Origin: Sphingomonas koreensis | GTDB lineage: Bacteria > Pseudomonadota > Alphaproteobacteria > Sphingomonadales > Sphingomonadaceae | Direction: 5' to 3' | Assembly (NCBI RefSeq): GCF_002797435.1 | Contig: NZ_PGEN01000001.1 | Location: 2,664,501-2,728,500 of the forward strand | DNA length: 64,000 nucleotides | Part shown: in pieces, positions 6,670 to 14,977 of the stretch | Position numbering within the stretch: the first letter of the stretch is position 1 | Layout: each line of letters begins with the position of its first letter | The notes under the pieces: model-generated | Databases searched by the model: none | Told to the model about the DNA's origin: nothing | Seen by the model: only the letters and a program-made list of their open reading frames with translations | Program-made: the position numbers and the translations under genes

Positions 6670-7614
6670 TCACGCGCCGCCTCCTTTCGGACGGAAGTCG
6701 AACAGCGGGATGCCAAGCTTCCGAGCCTTGTCGGCAAGATTGTCCGAGATCCCCGAACCCGGAAACACCACGACCCCGATCGGCATGGTCTCCAGCAGCA
6801 CGTCGTTGCGCTTGAACGGTGCCGCGTTCTTGTGCCGGTTGAAGTCGGGTCTGAACGCTAATTGCGGCACCTTGCGGCTATCGGCCCAGCAGGCGGCGAT
6901 GCGTTCGGCTCCCTTCGGCGAGCCACCGTGCAGCAGCACCATGCCCGGGTGCTTGGCGTTGACCCGGTCGAGCGCGGCCCAGATCGCGTTCGTATCGTTG
7001 CAGTCGTAGCCGCCGGTGAACCCGATCTTCGGGCCGGCCGGGAGCATCACCTCCGTCTCGGCGCGGCGTCGAGCCATCAGGAAGTCGCGGCTGTCGATCA
7101 GCGCCGCGGTCAGGTGCTTGCGGTTGACCATCGACCCGGTGCGCGGGTGCCAGGTGTTACGGGTGTGGAGCTGGAAATGCTCGGCGGCTAGGTCGCGCAT
7201 CAGCTCGAACGCATTGCGCCGCTCGATCAGCGTCAGCCCCTCGGCCAGGTGCCGTTCCAGCTCGACCGACTTGACCTCCGAGCCGTCCTGCTCGCGCTGC
7301 CCGCGCTTCTGCGCCTGCTCGTTGTCGTCGAGTTCGCGTTCGATCCTTTCGGTGGTGCGGTGGAAGACGTTGACCATCGACCAGAGCAAGTCATCGAGGT
7401 CGGGTTCGAGGCGGGTGTCCTGAAAGGTGGATGCCAGCGCGTCAAAGATGTCCGCGATTGCGCCGGTGACCTTGGCGATTTCTGGCAGTGGCCGGGAGTC
7501 GGGTTCGTCGTCGAAGGGCCGGTGGCCGTAAAGCTGGAGTTCGTCGAGCAGCGTCGAGGTGGCGGATGCCGCGTGCTCGGGTTCGTGGTCGTTGAAGTCG
7601 GGATCGGTCGTCAT
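6670..7614 (-). CDS. DUF2493 (SLOG-like) nucleotide-binding protein
   Basis: This 314-residue protein has a helical N-terminal half (residues about 30-180, rich in Glu/Arg, including the LNDNEQ-like region and FHLHTRNTWHPRTG-type block). The C-terminal DUF2493 domain starts at KIGFTGGYDCND and contains VLLHGGSPKGAERIAACWA and VVVFPGSGISDNLADKARKLGIP. DUF2493 belongs to the Rossmann-like SLOG superfamily, thought to bind nucleotides or nucleotide-derived ligands. Such proteins are common on alphaproteobacterial conjugative elements, where their role is unknown. The ATG at 7614 follows a 256-nt leader homologous to that of the DUF736 gene. Confidence 0.85.
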   Translation of the reverse strand: MTTDPDFNDHEPEHAASATSTLLDELQLYGHRPFDDEPDSRPLPEIAKVTGAIADIFDALASTFQDTRLEPDLDDLLWSMVNVFHRTTERIERELDDNEQAQKRGQREQDGSEVKSVELERHLAEGLTLIERRNAFELMRDLAAEHFQLHTRNTWHPRTGSMVNRKHLTAALIDSRDFLMARRRAETEVMLPAGPKIGFTGGYDCNDTNAIWAALDRVNAKHPGMVLLHGGSPKGAERIAACWADSRKVPQLAFRPDFNRHKNAAPFKRNDVLLETMPIGVVVFPGSGISDNLADKARKLGIPLFDFRPKGGGA

Positions 7615-7639
7615 GGGGGTTCGCCTTCGGCTGTCGACC

Positions 7640-7801
7640 GCGCCCATCGCGGCCTTCGCAGGCGACGAAGAGCGGGGGCGGACCGGTCCTGCACCGACGC
7701 GCGTCAGCGCGATCGGCCGAAGCGCAGCGGAGGACGGCGAAGCACCGCTATTTTGCTTCGCGATGCAAAGGCGGGCACAGCCCGACGGCGGAAAATAGCG
7801 G
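7640..7801 (-). promoter_or_regulatory. Structured 5' leader of the DUF2493 gene, copy B
   Basis: This region is homologous to the DUF736 leader through GCGCCCATCGCGGCCT (7640-7655) and GAAGCGCAGCGGAGGACGG. The distal stem CCGCTATTTT/AAAATAGCGG (7745-7754 with 7792-7801) is a perfect 10-bp inverted repeat around TTGCTTCGCGA. The stem sequence differs from copy A while pairing is kept. Two smaller hairpins just beyond it, before the primase stop codon, could be a primase terminator. Confidence 0.5.
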
Positions 7802-7870
7802 GGCGCAGCTGTTGCCGGCCCGGACCGGCTCCGGTCCGATCGCCCTCTCAGAAGGGCGTGTGTGCGGCTC

Positions 7871-8983
7871 TCAGCCGGTGCGAGCCGTGACGCTCCTAAA
7901 GTCCGACCAACAATCATAGTAGCAAGCGTGCACAGCCTCGCTCAAGCCGCCGACGTCCAGAAAGCGTGTCACATCCTCAGAGGCGAGTTGAACCTGCAAT
8001 ACGGTCGCCAAGGCTGCCGGTCCCATGGCGCGTAGATCGTCGTTGAAATCGCCTAGGCTGGCATCGAGTACGACCGCCTTGATCCCTGTCGACCGCGCTC
8101 GGTCGGCCAAGGCTTCGACACCGGTGTGACCAGCAGCATCGCCGTCTCGCGCGAGATAAATCCGGCGCAGCGTGGGTGGGAGCGAAAGAGCCGCAAGGTG
8201 ATTGGCGGAGAGCGCGGCGACCATCGGCAAGGTCGGCATGACGCATCTGAGCGACAGCATCGTCTCGATGCCCTCGCCGGCCGCCATCACATCCTGCGCC
8301 ACGCCGAACCGCACGCCGTGTCCGAGGAGCTGACCCATCGCGCGTCGCTGCGTCGAGACCGGTGCCTTGTCCCGGCCCGACGGATCGAGCCAGGTGCGGT
8401 GCGCTCCGGTCTGCACACCTGACAGATCGGTGACGGCAGCGATGAGCGCGGGCCAGGTATCGCGCGCCTGGTCGCGCGGATCGTCCTCATCTCCTCGGTA
8501 GTAGCAGCGCGGGTGGAAACGGAGCGCCTGGTAGGGGCGAAGGCCGCTCAGTCCGCGGCTTTGCAGATAGGTTTCGGCGAGCGTGCCTGCGATCGGTTGT
8601 GCCATCGCGAACAAGCGACGGGCTGCCTCGGGCGAGCCCGTCGGTGCCGGTAACTGCCTGGGAGGAGGATCGGGACGCGGCAGCGAGAGGAAGTCGCGCG
8701 CCTCGTCAAGCGTTTCGCGAAGCGTGCCGAGCTGGCGGTTGGCCGCGATCAGATCGAGCAGATCGCCATGCTCGCCGGTGGCGGCATCGGTCCATTTGCC
8801 CGCTGTCCCGCCGTTGGTGCCGCCATCGTGCAAGCGGACGTAGAGGCTGCGACCGGGCGTGTTTTGGGTGTCGCCGACGAGCCAGTAGCGACCCTCGCGG
8901 CGGCCGTTCGACAGATAGTGGCGGCAGACCGCCTCGGCCTGGTCGGCGAGACGGCGTGCCAGATTGGAAGCCTGCTCCGGCAT
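7871..8983 (-). CDS. Toprim-domain primase/helicase-like protein
   Basis: This 370-residue protein has an N-terminal primase-associated region (YWLVGDTQNTPGRSLYVRL, GGTAGKWTDAATGEHGDLLDLI, residues about 30-100). A DUF7146-like middle follows (AETYLQSRGL ... LRFHPRCYYRG), then a C-terminal Toprim domain with GEGIETMLSL and the acidic YLARDGDAAG. Such proteins prime the transferred strand or replicate the element after conjugation. The ATG at 8983 was chosen by the upstream TGGAGAG and because the longer frame reads back into the parB gene. A hairpin with a T-tract separates it from parB, so it may be partly independently transcribed. Confidence 0.85.
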   Translation of the reverse strand: MPEQASNLARRLADQAEAVCRHYLSNGRREGRYWLVGDTQNTPGRSLYVRLHDGGTNGGTAGKWTDAATGEHGDLLDLIAANRQLGTLRETLDEARDFLSLPRPDPPPRQLPAPTGSPEAARRLFAMAQPIAGTLAETYLQSRGLSGLRPYQALRFHPRCYYRGDEDDPRDQARDTWPALIAAVTDLSGVQTGAHRTWLDPSGRDKAPVSTQRRAMGQLLGHGVRFGVAQDVMAAGEGIETMLSLRCVMPTLPMVAALSANHLAALSLPPTLRRIYLARDGDAAGHTGVEALADRARSTGIKAVVLDASLGDFNDDLRAMGPAALATVLQVQLASEDVTRFLDVGGLSEAVHACYYDCWSDFRSVTARTG

Positions 8984-9004
8984 AGATGCTCTCCAGGACG
9001 AAAA

Positions 9005-9034
9005 GAGGGTCCGCCGGGGGGACGGCGGACCCTC
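9005..9034 (-). terminator. Intrinsic terminator between the ParB-like gene and primase
   Basis: A perfect 11-bp stem (GAGGGTCCGCC/GGCGGACCCTC) has an 8-nt loop and is followed on the minus strand by TTTTCG. It lies just before the primase ribosome-binding site, so it should end or attenuate the ParB-like transcript. Confidence 0.7.
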
Positions 9035-9059
9035 GAAGCGAGCAGGTCGGGGAGCGAAC

Positions 9060-11216
9060 CTACTCGGCCGCGTGTGCGTAGGGGGCGTGGCCTTCCGCGA
9101 CATCGTCATCTTCGACGAAGTCCGCCTCATCGCCCATGGCCGGTTCGCCGCCGTCCGCCGCCGTTTCTTCGACGGTCGGTTCGGTGTTGGCTTCGCGTTC
9201 GATCCTGACCCACTCGGCCTTGATCGCTTCGACGACGGGTGGCAAGGCGCGACCCGGTGTGCGCAGCGGCTCGGGCAGCCAGCCCGACCCTTCGAGCAGG
9301 ATCTCGGCCTTCTCAGCCATTTCGACCTTTTTCAGATGGTCGATCAGCTGCGCGGCCCGCTCGCCCTTGGCTTCCCGCACCGCGCCGAGGATGCGCGCCT
9401 TGGTGACGCGACCGAGATAGCCGGCCGCCGTCGGCGTCCAGCCCGCCGCGACCATGTCGAGATCGACCGCCTGGGCGAGCCGGTCGGCATGGGCGAGCGC
9501 GCGGGGCTTGCGATTGTAAGCTTCGAACATCGCGTTGACCGACAAGGAGACGCAGTGCGCGAACAGAGCCTGGCGACTGTTGGTATCGAACGCCGCGAGC
9601 ACGTCCCAGAGGTCGCTCGTCTCCTTGGGCAGCGCGTTTCGCCATGCCTGATGCCGTTTGGCCATCTCGGTGGCGATGCGGCTGTCGTTCAGTCCCGGTG
9701 CCTGCGAATGGAAGCCGACGCTTTTGATGTCGATCTCCAGGCAAGTGTCGAGCGCATACGGGTAGAACGCCTTGAGGCAGAGGGCATGGAGCGCCGCGAG
9801 GAACGCGACATCCGGCCGCCCGCCGAGCGCGTGGCGGAGTGCCAGCGTCCGATGCGCGGTCAGTTCGGTCATCAGCCGGTCGGGGAGCGGCTTGATGTCG
9901 TCCTCCTCTTCCGGCTCCGCCGTCTCGATGCGGTCGTCGGCACCGGCGCTGCCGTCGGCTGCGGTCGCATCGCCGTCGTCTTCCCCGTCACCGTCGGGGC
10001 CGGCTCCCGTCTCCGGTTCCGGATCGGCGGGTAGCGGCAGTTCATCTTCGGGCCGCACGTATCCTCGCTCGACGCGAAGCGCCCCGTCGCGATCAATGCT
10101 CACGAAGGCCCCGGCGCGCTCGACTTCGCTTGCCTCGTACACGACCGGGCGATCGTCGAAGGCGGCCAAGGCCGTTTCGATCTCGCTCAGGCGCTGATCG
10201 ACATCCTCCGGCAAGTCCTCGTCGGATTCGGCATACTTCGCCTCAATGTCGGCGAGTTCGGCCTGGAGCGCATCGCGGGTCGCTTCCTCCTCAGGCGTCA
10301 GCGGCACCGTGTCGCCACGCAACTGCCGCAGGCCGAAGGTGTGGCCGTAGGCGAAGTCGGGGGCGGCATCGATCCACTTCCAGCCCTCGGCGCGGACGGT
10401 ATCCGCCGCCTCGCGCAGCTTTTCGGCGACGAGCATGTCGACCAGGCCGACGTCTTGCAGCCAGCCGCCCTGATCGGCCTCGAACAGGTCGTGCAGCACG
10501 GTGCCGCCCGCCTCCTCATAGGCGTCGAGCCCGATGAACTGCGCACGCTTGTCGACGGCGCGGACGGCACCCTCGGTCAGCATCCGCCGGATCGCATAGG
10601 GCTGCTTCTCGTAGGATTGCGCGAGACGCTCGAAAACCTGTTCCTGTCGCGCGTGGTCGGCGTTGACGGTGAACGCCATCAACTGGTCGAGCGTCATGCC
10701 ATCCTCGGCGTAGACGTCGAGCAGCTTGGGGCTGACCGATGCCAGTCGCAGCCGCTGCTTGACGACCGCCACTGGCACGAACTGGCTGGCCGCGATCTCC
10801 TCCTCCGACTGGCCGCGCTCGCGCAACGCCAGGAACGCGCGGAACTGGTCGAGCGGGTGGAGCGGCGCGCGCTGGACGTTCTCGGCGAGGCTGTCTTCCT
10901 CGGCGATGCCGCCCTCGCGGATCACGCATGGCACCGGGGCGGTCTTAGCCAAGCGGCGCTGCTTCACCAGCAGTTCGAGCGCCCGGAAGCGGCGACCGCC
11001 GGCCGGGATCTCGTACATGCCGGTTTCGACACCATCGGCATCGACCACGGGCCGCACGACGATGCTCTGGAGCAGCGTGCGCCGAGCGATGTCCTCGGCA
11101 AGCTCCTCGATCGAGACGCCCGCCTTGATGCGGCGGACGTTCGACTGGCTGAGCAACAGCTTGTTGAAGGGAATGTCCCGGGACGAGCTCAGGACGATCT
11201 TCTGGACTTGAGTCAT
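9060..11216 (-). CDS. Large ParB/RepB/Spo0J-type protein
   Basis: This is a 718-residue protein. The ParB nuclease-like domain covers residues about 15-125 (FNKLLLSQSNVRRI, EIPAGGRRFRAL, EEDSLAENVQRAPLHPLDQFRAF) and is followed by a helix-turn-helix region (GQSEEEIAASQFVPVAVVKQRLRLA). The middle has an Asp/Glu-rich low-complexity stretch around residues 390-440. The C-terminal 250 residues are helical and of unknown function. Such long ParB-like proteins are typical of ICEs and differ from chromosomal ParB of about 300 residues. They may act in maintenance or regulation. A hairpin leader precedes the ATG at 11216. Confidence 0.85.
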   Translation of the reverse strand: MTQVQKIVLSSSRDIPFNKLLLSQSNVRRIKAGVSIEELAEDIARRTLLQSIVVRPVVDADGVETGMYEIPAGGRRFRALELLVKQRRLAKTAPVPCVIREGGIAEEDSLAENVQRAPLHPLDQFRAFLALRERGQSEEEIAASQFVPVAVVKQRLRLASVSPKLLDVYAEDGMTLDQLMAFTVNADHARQEQVFERLAQSYEKQPYAIRRMLTEGAVRAVDKRAQFIGLDAYEEAGGTVLHDLFEADQGGWLQDVGLVDMLVAEKLREAADTVRAEGWKWIDAAPDFAYGHTFGLRQLRGDTVPLTPEEEATRDALQAELADIEAKYAESDEDLPEDVDQRLSEIETALAAFDDRPVVYEASEVERAGAFVSIDRDGALRVERGYVRPEDELPLPADPEPETGAGPDGDGEDDGDATAADGSAGADDRIETAEPEEEDDIKPLPDRLMTELTAHRTLALRHALGGRPDVAFLAALHALCLKAFYPYALDTCLEIDIKSVGFHSQAPGLNDSRIATEMAKRHQAWRNALPKETSDLWDVLAAFDTNSRQALFAHCVSLSVNAMFEAYNRKPRALAHADRLAQAVDLDMVAAGWTPTAAGYLGRVTKARILGAVREAKGERAAQLIDHLKKVEMAEKAEILLEGSGWLPEPLRTPGRALPPVVEAIKAEWVRIEREANTEPTVEETAADGGEPAMGDEADFVEDDDVAEGHAPYAHAAE

Positions 11217-11228
11217 GGTCGGTCTCCA

Positions 11229-11273
11229 TGACGGCTGATCGTGAGAACCTCTCTCTCGACCTTCTCACCGTCA
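11229..11273 (-). promoter_or_regulatory. Leader hairpin before the ParB-like gene
   Basis: In the mRNA sense TGACGG-TGAGAA pairs with TTCTCA ... CCGTCA around a purine-rich loop GGTCGAGAGAGAGG, just before the GGAGA ribosome-binding site. A similar hairpin with the same loop precedes the DUF932 gene. A second stem, CTGCGG/CCGCAG, lies farther upstream at about 11278-11320. Confidence 0.5.
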
Positions 11274-11353
11274 AGAAGCTGCGGCCCACCTCTTCCTCTA
11301 GGAAGGGATGGACCGCAGAAAGGCGATCGGATTGGGACGGAACCCGGACCCCG

Positions 11354-12550
11354 CTAAGCGGCGCGATCCAGCAGCTTCTTCGCGCGGCCTTCGAGGTCGA
11401 GCCGGGCGTCCTGATGGGTCTTGTCGCGGGCGATGGCGGTGATGCCCTGGACGAAGTCGAAAACGCTCTCGGGCTTGCGGCCTTCTTCGTTCAGCACCCG
11501 CTCCAAGATTTTGGCGGTCTCGGCCTTGCTGAACCCGCGCTTGCGCAGGAAGTCGGATCGGTCTTCGTCGGTGCGGGCGACGATCTTTGCGCGGGCCTGT
11601 TGGATGCCGTCGATGAACGGTGCTGGTGAGGAGTTGGCGAACCGGGTCAGTGCCGGTGCGGCCTCGTGCGCGAACCGCGAGGCGGCGTACTTGCTGTGCC
11701 GGATCGCGATCTCCTCGAAGTCCTCGACACCCCAGAGATTGCGATTCTGGCAGACCGCGCGGAGATAGAAGCTCGCCATGCCGAGCGTCTTGGCGCCGAC
11801 TTCTGAGTTCCAGCAGTAGAAGCCTCGAAAGTAGACGTCGGGCGAGCCGTCCGGCAGCCGCCCGGCCTCGATCGGATTGAGGTCGTCGACCAGGAAGAGG
11901 AACACATCGCGGTCGCTGGCGTAGAGCGTGGTCGTGTCTTGGGTGACATCGACACGCGGGTTGTAAATGCCTGTCGACCAGTCGAGCACGCCGGGCACCT
12001 TCCAGCGCGTGTCGCCGGTCCCGTTGCCCGCGATCCGCTGGACGGCCGCGACCAGCTCGTGATCGTAGATGCGGCCGTAGTCGGGGCCGGTCACGGCGCG
12101 GAGCTCAAGTCGTCCGTCGTTGGTCTCGAGCGTCTTGATCTGTTCGGCGCGATGCGAGGTCAGGCCGTATTGCAGGTTGATCCCGGCCAAGGCGGCGGGG
12201 AGCTGGCGGAGATAGGCGCCTGGCGCGCCGACGAGGCTGGCGAGTTGACCAAAGCTCCAATGGGTCGGTGCGATCGGTTCGTCCGATCCGGGCAGCAAGA
12301 GCGATAGGAGTTCGGCGTCATCGCGGCTGGCTTCCACACGAACTGCGGCGCTCTCTACGGTGCGGGTACGGCTCTTATCGCTGCGGCTCTTAACAGAGGC
12401 GAACAGGTCCGCCAGCGAGAGGTAACGCTCGTCGGCCGGGCGGTTGAACCACTCGGAAGATACACGCCCAACGCGCTCACCGCGCGATACATCCACCTTG
12501 TAGCCACCCCGCAGGTTGGAGCGGGCGTCCAGAACTTTGATATCGGTCAT
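11354..12550 (-). CDS. DUF932 domain protein
   Basis: This is a 398-residue cytosolic protein of the DUF932 family (plasmid/phage LGT_TIGR03299-like). Family blocks include HWSFGQLASLVGAPGAYLRQLPA, LRAVTGPDYGRIYDHELVAAVQ, YASDRDVFLFLVDDL, and FYCWNSEVGAKTLGMASFYLRAVCQNRNLWG. Function is unknown, though relatives are widespread on mobile elements and a role in replication or anti-defence has been suggested. The gene follows a gene-free stretch of about 290 nt containing several hairpins and shares its leader motif with the ParB-like gene, so both may be under common control. Confidence 0.85.
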   Translation of the reverse strand: MTDIKVLDARSNLRGGYKVDVSRGERVGRVSSEWFNRPADERYLSLADLFASVKSRSDKSRTRTVESAAVRVEASRDDAELLSLLLPGSDEPIAPTHWSFGQLASLVGAPGAYLRQLPAALAGINLQYGLTSHRAEQIKTLETNDGRLELRAVTGPDYGRIYDHELVAAVQRIAGNGTGDTRWKVPGVLDWSTGIYNPRVDVTQDTTTLYASDRDVFLFLVDDLNPIEAGRLPDGSPDVYFRGFYCWNSEVGAKTLGMASFYLRAVCQNRNLWGVEDFEEIAIRHSKYAASRFAHEAAPALTRFANSSPAPFIDGIQQARAKIVARTDEDRSDFLRKRGFSKAETAKILERVLNEEGRKPESVFDFVQGITAIARDKTHQDARLDLEGRAKKLLDRAA

Positions 12551-12563
12551 CGGTCATCTCCGC

Positions 12564-12605
12564 GACGGGCTGGCCGGGAGACTCTCTCTCGACCCTCAAC
12601 CCGTC
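12564..12605 (-). promoter_or_regulatory. Leader hairpin before the DUF932 gene
   Basis: In the mRNA sense GACGGG pairs with CCCGTC around GGTCGAGAGAGAG, the same purine-rich loop as in the ParB-like leader, followed by GGAGA and the ATG. Further upstream lie two perfect stems: TGCGGGG/CCCCGCA near 12640-12657 and TCGGCCGAG/CTCGGCCGA near 12665-12695. Confidence 0.5.
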
Positions 12606-12734
12606 ACGGCGACGGCCGCCGCCCTCTCGCTCTCGAGGCGTTGCGGGGTGTCCCCGCAGAAGGGGTCGGCCGAGACGACAGGCTCGGCCGAAGGGGAAGG
12701 CTTTCCCCCCTTTCGGCCTCGCGCCAACAGTGCC

Positions 12735-12747
12735 TGGTACGATACCA
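12735..12747. promoter_or_regulatory. 13-bp palindrome in the divergent promoter
   Basis: TGGTA-CGA-TACCA is a perfect palindrome located between the leftward DUF932 gene and the rightward helix-turn-helix gene. It is a candidate operator for the latter. Confidence 0.4.
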
Positions 12748-12787
12748 AGCGAGAAAGTGAAAGGCGTTTCATAAACATAAAAAGTCC

Positions 12788-12816
12788 TTGTCAAAGAATG
12801 TGAAGACCTTTATATG
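12788..12816 (+). promoter_or_regulatory. Sigma-70-like promoter of the helix-turn-helix gene
   Basis: TTGTCA at 12788-12793 and TATATG at 12811-12816 are separated by 17 nt. The region is AT-rich compared with its surroundings, and an AGGAG ribosome-binding site and ATG follow 20-30 nt later. Confidence 0.55.
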
Positions 12817-12842
12817 CGTGAGGGCTTTTGAGGAGATTTTCC

Positions 12843-13145
12843 ATGCTAAAAACCAAGACTATCGCTGATGCGCGGGACGAGGAGCGCGCGATGCTGGAGC
12901 AGCTCAATGACTCGATCGATGAAGCGCGGAAGGTAGCCGATAAGCTCTGGAAGCTCCACGAGGAGCGGCATGGTGCGGAGGGCAGCTATCTCGACGACGA
13001 GGGAAAATTCACGACGTCAGGAGAGCGGCGCCTCCATCGCTTCTTCGAGGAAGGCGCGAAGAACAGCGAGATCGCTCGCTTCTTCGAGGTCACGGACTCG
13101 GCGATCTCGTACCGGCGGAAGCAGTACAATCAAAAAGCCGCTTGA
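12843..13145 (+). CDS. Small helix-turn-helix protein
   Basis: This 100-residue protein has a helical, charged N-terminal half ([20 protein letters not shown]). Its C-terminus carries a probable helix-turn-helix in [29 protein letters not shown], reminiscent of a resolvase/phage-type DNA-binding end. The ATG at 12843 has AGGAG about 8 nt upstream and a good promoter. Codon use and the AT-rich promoter differ from the flanking ICE core. The gene stands at the start of the defence cargo, directly before the NERD-helicase, so it may regulate it. No family with known function is recognised. Confidence 0.7.
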
Positions 13146-13276
13146 AGGCAGGGTGTCACAATTTGCATATGCCGGGCGGGCGGGGTCCGCCCGGCCAGTG
13201 GTGTCGTGTTCGGATCGACGACAGGCGTAAGTCGATCGTCCTGCCCTGTGTTCAGGCCGTGCGGAGCTCGCGCCAG

Positions 13277-14977
13277 ATGACCGAGCTGCCATACGAAGGG
13301 GGGCCGAAGAAGCTCGACGATGCTGGCCGACGAAGGCACAGATCGACATCCTCGCTACAGCTCGGCGAAAATGATTCGAGGCTCGACTTGCCTGATGTGA
13401 TCTCAAGACCTTCTCCCGCGTACGACCCGGACTCCGAGGTGAAGACCGCGGAAGCGTTGGATCGGCTCTCGGGAGATTGGACGATCATTCATTCGGTAGC
13501 TTGGCAGGGCCGCCGACGGGAACGCGAGGGCGACGGCGAAGCCGACTTCGTTCTGCTTCATCCACAGTACGGCGCAGTCGTTCTGGAGGCGAAGGGAGGC
13601 GACATACGCCTCGACGCGGGGCATTGGACGACGACCGACAGGTTCGGCAACACGAGCGATATCGATCCGTTTGAGCAAGCGGTCGCGTCGAAGACGGCTT
13701 TGTACAAGTTTCTCAAAGCGCGGCTCGGCAAGGCCGTGCCGACCTGCCACGCGGTGGTCTTCCCGTTTCTCCGGCGGCTTCCCGAACTCGGGCCGGCGGC
13801 CCCTCGTGCCATCGTGCTGGGTGGCGAGGACCTCGACGACATCGACTCTGCGATCCAACGCCTGGTCTTGCACTGGAAGGTCAAGGCGAACCTCACCGCA
13901 AGCGAGATCCGGTCCGCGGTTTCGCTGCTCGCGCCGACGGTCTCCGTCGGCCGACGCTTATCGGATCGAGCCTACGAGGCGAGCGCGAAGTTGATCCGTC
14001 TCACCGACGATCAGATCCGGGGCTTCCGCAGCACCAGGAACTTTCGACGGCTTCTAACTACCGGCGGCCCGGGAACGGGTAAGACCGTGCTTGCGATCGA
14101 GAAGGCCCGACAATGTGTCGAACGCGGCGATAGGACGATTCTGCTCTGCTACAACGAACTGCTCGGCGCCGAGTTAAAGCGTGCGGGAGCGGCGGAGGGT
14201 TTTCTCGGTACGACTTTTCATGCCTTCTGTTTCGCACAAGCTCAAGGGGCGGGATTGACGGTGCCGGCGGCGCCCAGCCCCGAATGGTGGTCGACCGAAG
14301 CGCCTCTTCTGCTTCTCGAGGCAGCGAGTGCACTTGCGACGAAGTTCGACGCGATCATCATCGATGAAGGGCAGGACTTCCCCGATGATTGGCTCGAGAT
14401 TCTCGAGCAGCTCGGCGATGCGGACGATGTCTTCTTCTACGTGTTCGCCGACGTCGAACAGGATCTGTGGGGGCGGCTCGCGGACCGACTTTCGCGACTT
14501 CCGCATGTCGTCTTGGACACCAATTGTCGGAACACCTTCCAAATCGCACGGCGGGTCGGCGACATCGTCAGACGACCGGCATCCGACAAGCTCGTCGAAG
14601 GACCCGAGCCGGTGTGGATCGACCTCTCGGATGAACGGCGTGCAGCGACCGCCGTCGTCGGTCAGGTGGCGAAGCTGCTGGACGAGGGCTTCGACGAACG
14701 CGAGCTGGTCGTGCTCGTCGAGGACGCGAGGCTCGTACGTGAGCTCCGCTCCATGACAGTCGGGACGGCATGTTTCTCAGCTCTGGGAGAGGTAGGAGTC
14801 GCGGTCGATACGATTGCCCGGTTCAAGGGACTGGAAGCCCAAGCAGTCGTCCTCTGTCTCGGAAAGAGCGGCGAGCATGTCCCCGACAAGCTGGCGTATG
14901 TCGGAATGAGCCGTGCAAAAACCGTTCTACGGATTATCGCTCCTCCCCAGCGCAAGCGCGCGCTGAACTGGGCTTAG
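13277..14977 (+). CDS. NERD nuclease-related domain / UvrD-type helicase
   Basis: This is a 566-residue protein. The NERD domain spans residues about 50-150 with [24 protein letters not shown], containing the D and E-x-K of a PD-(D/E)xK-like nuclease core. A superfamily 1 helicase follows with Walker [10 protein letters not shown] (about residue 263), Walker [10 protein letters not shown] (about 360) and VGMSRAK near the end. Such proteins are found in phage-defence islands. It is convergent with the DrmB-like gene and the stop codons overlap by 4 nt. The start is uncertain: ATG 13277 is given, but GTG 13397 would begin [14 protein letters not shown], closer to usual NERD N-termini. Confidence 0.82.

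Noticed and set aside
13142-13276. Upstream extension of the NERD-helicase frame from a TTG
   Set aside because: The added residues look non-protein-like and overlap the previous stop region; no ribosome-binding site.
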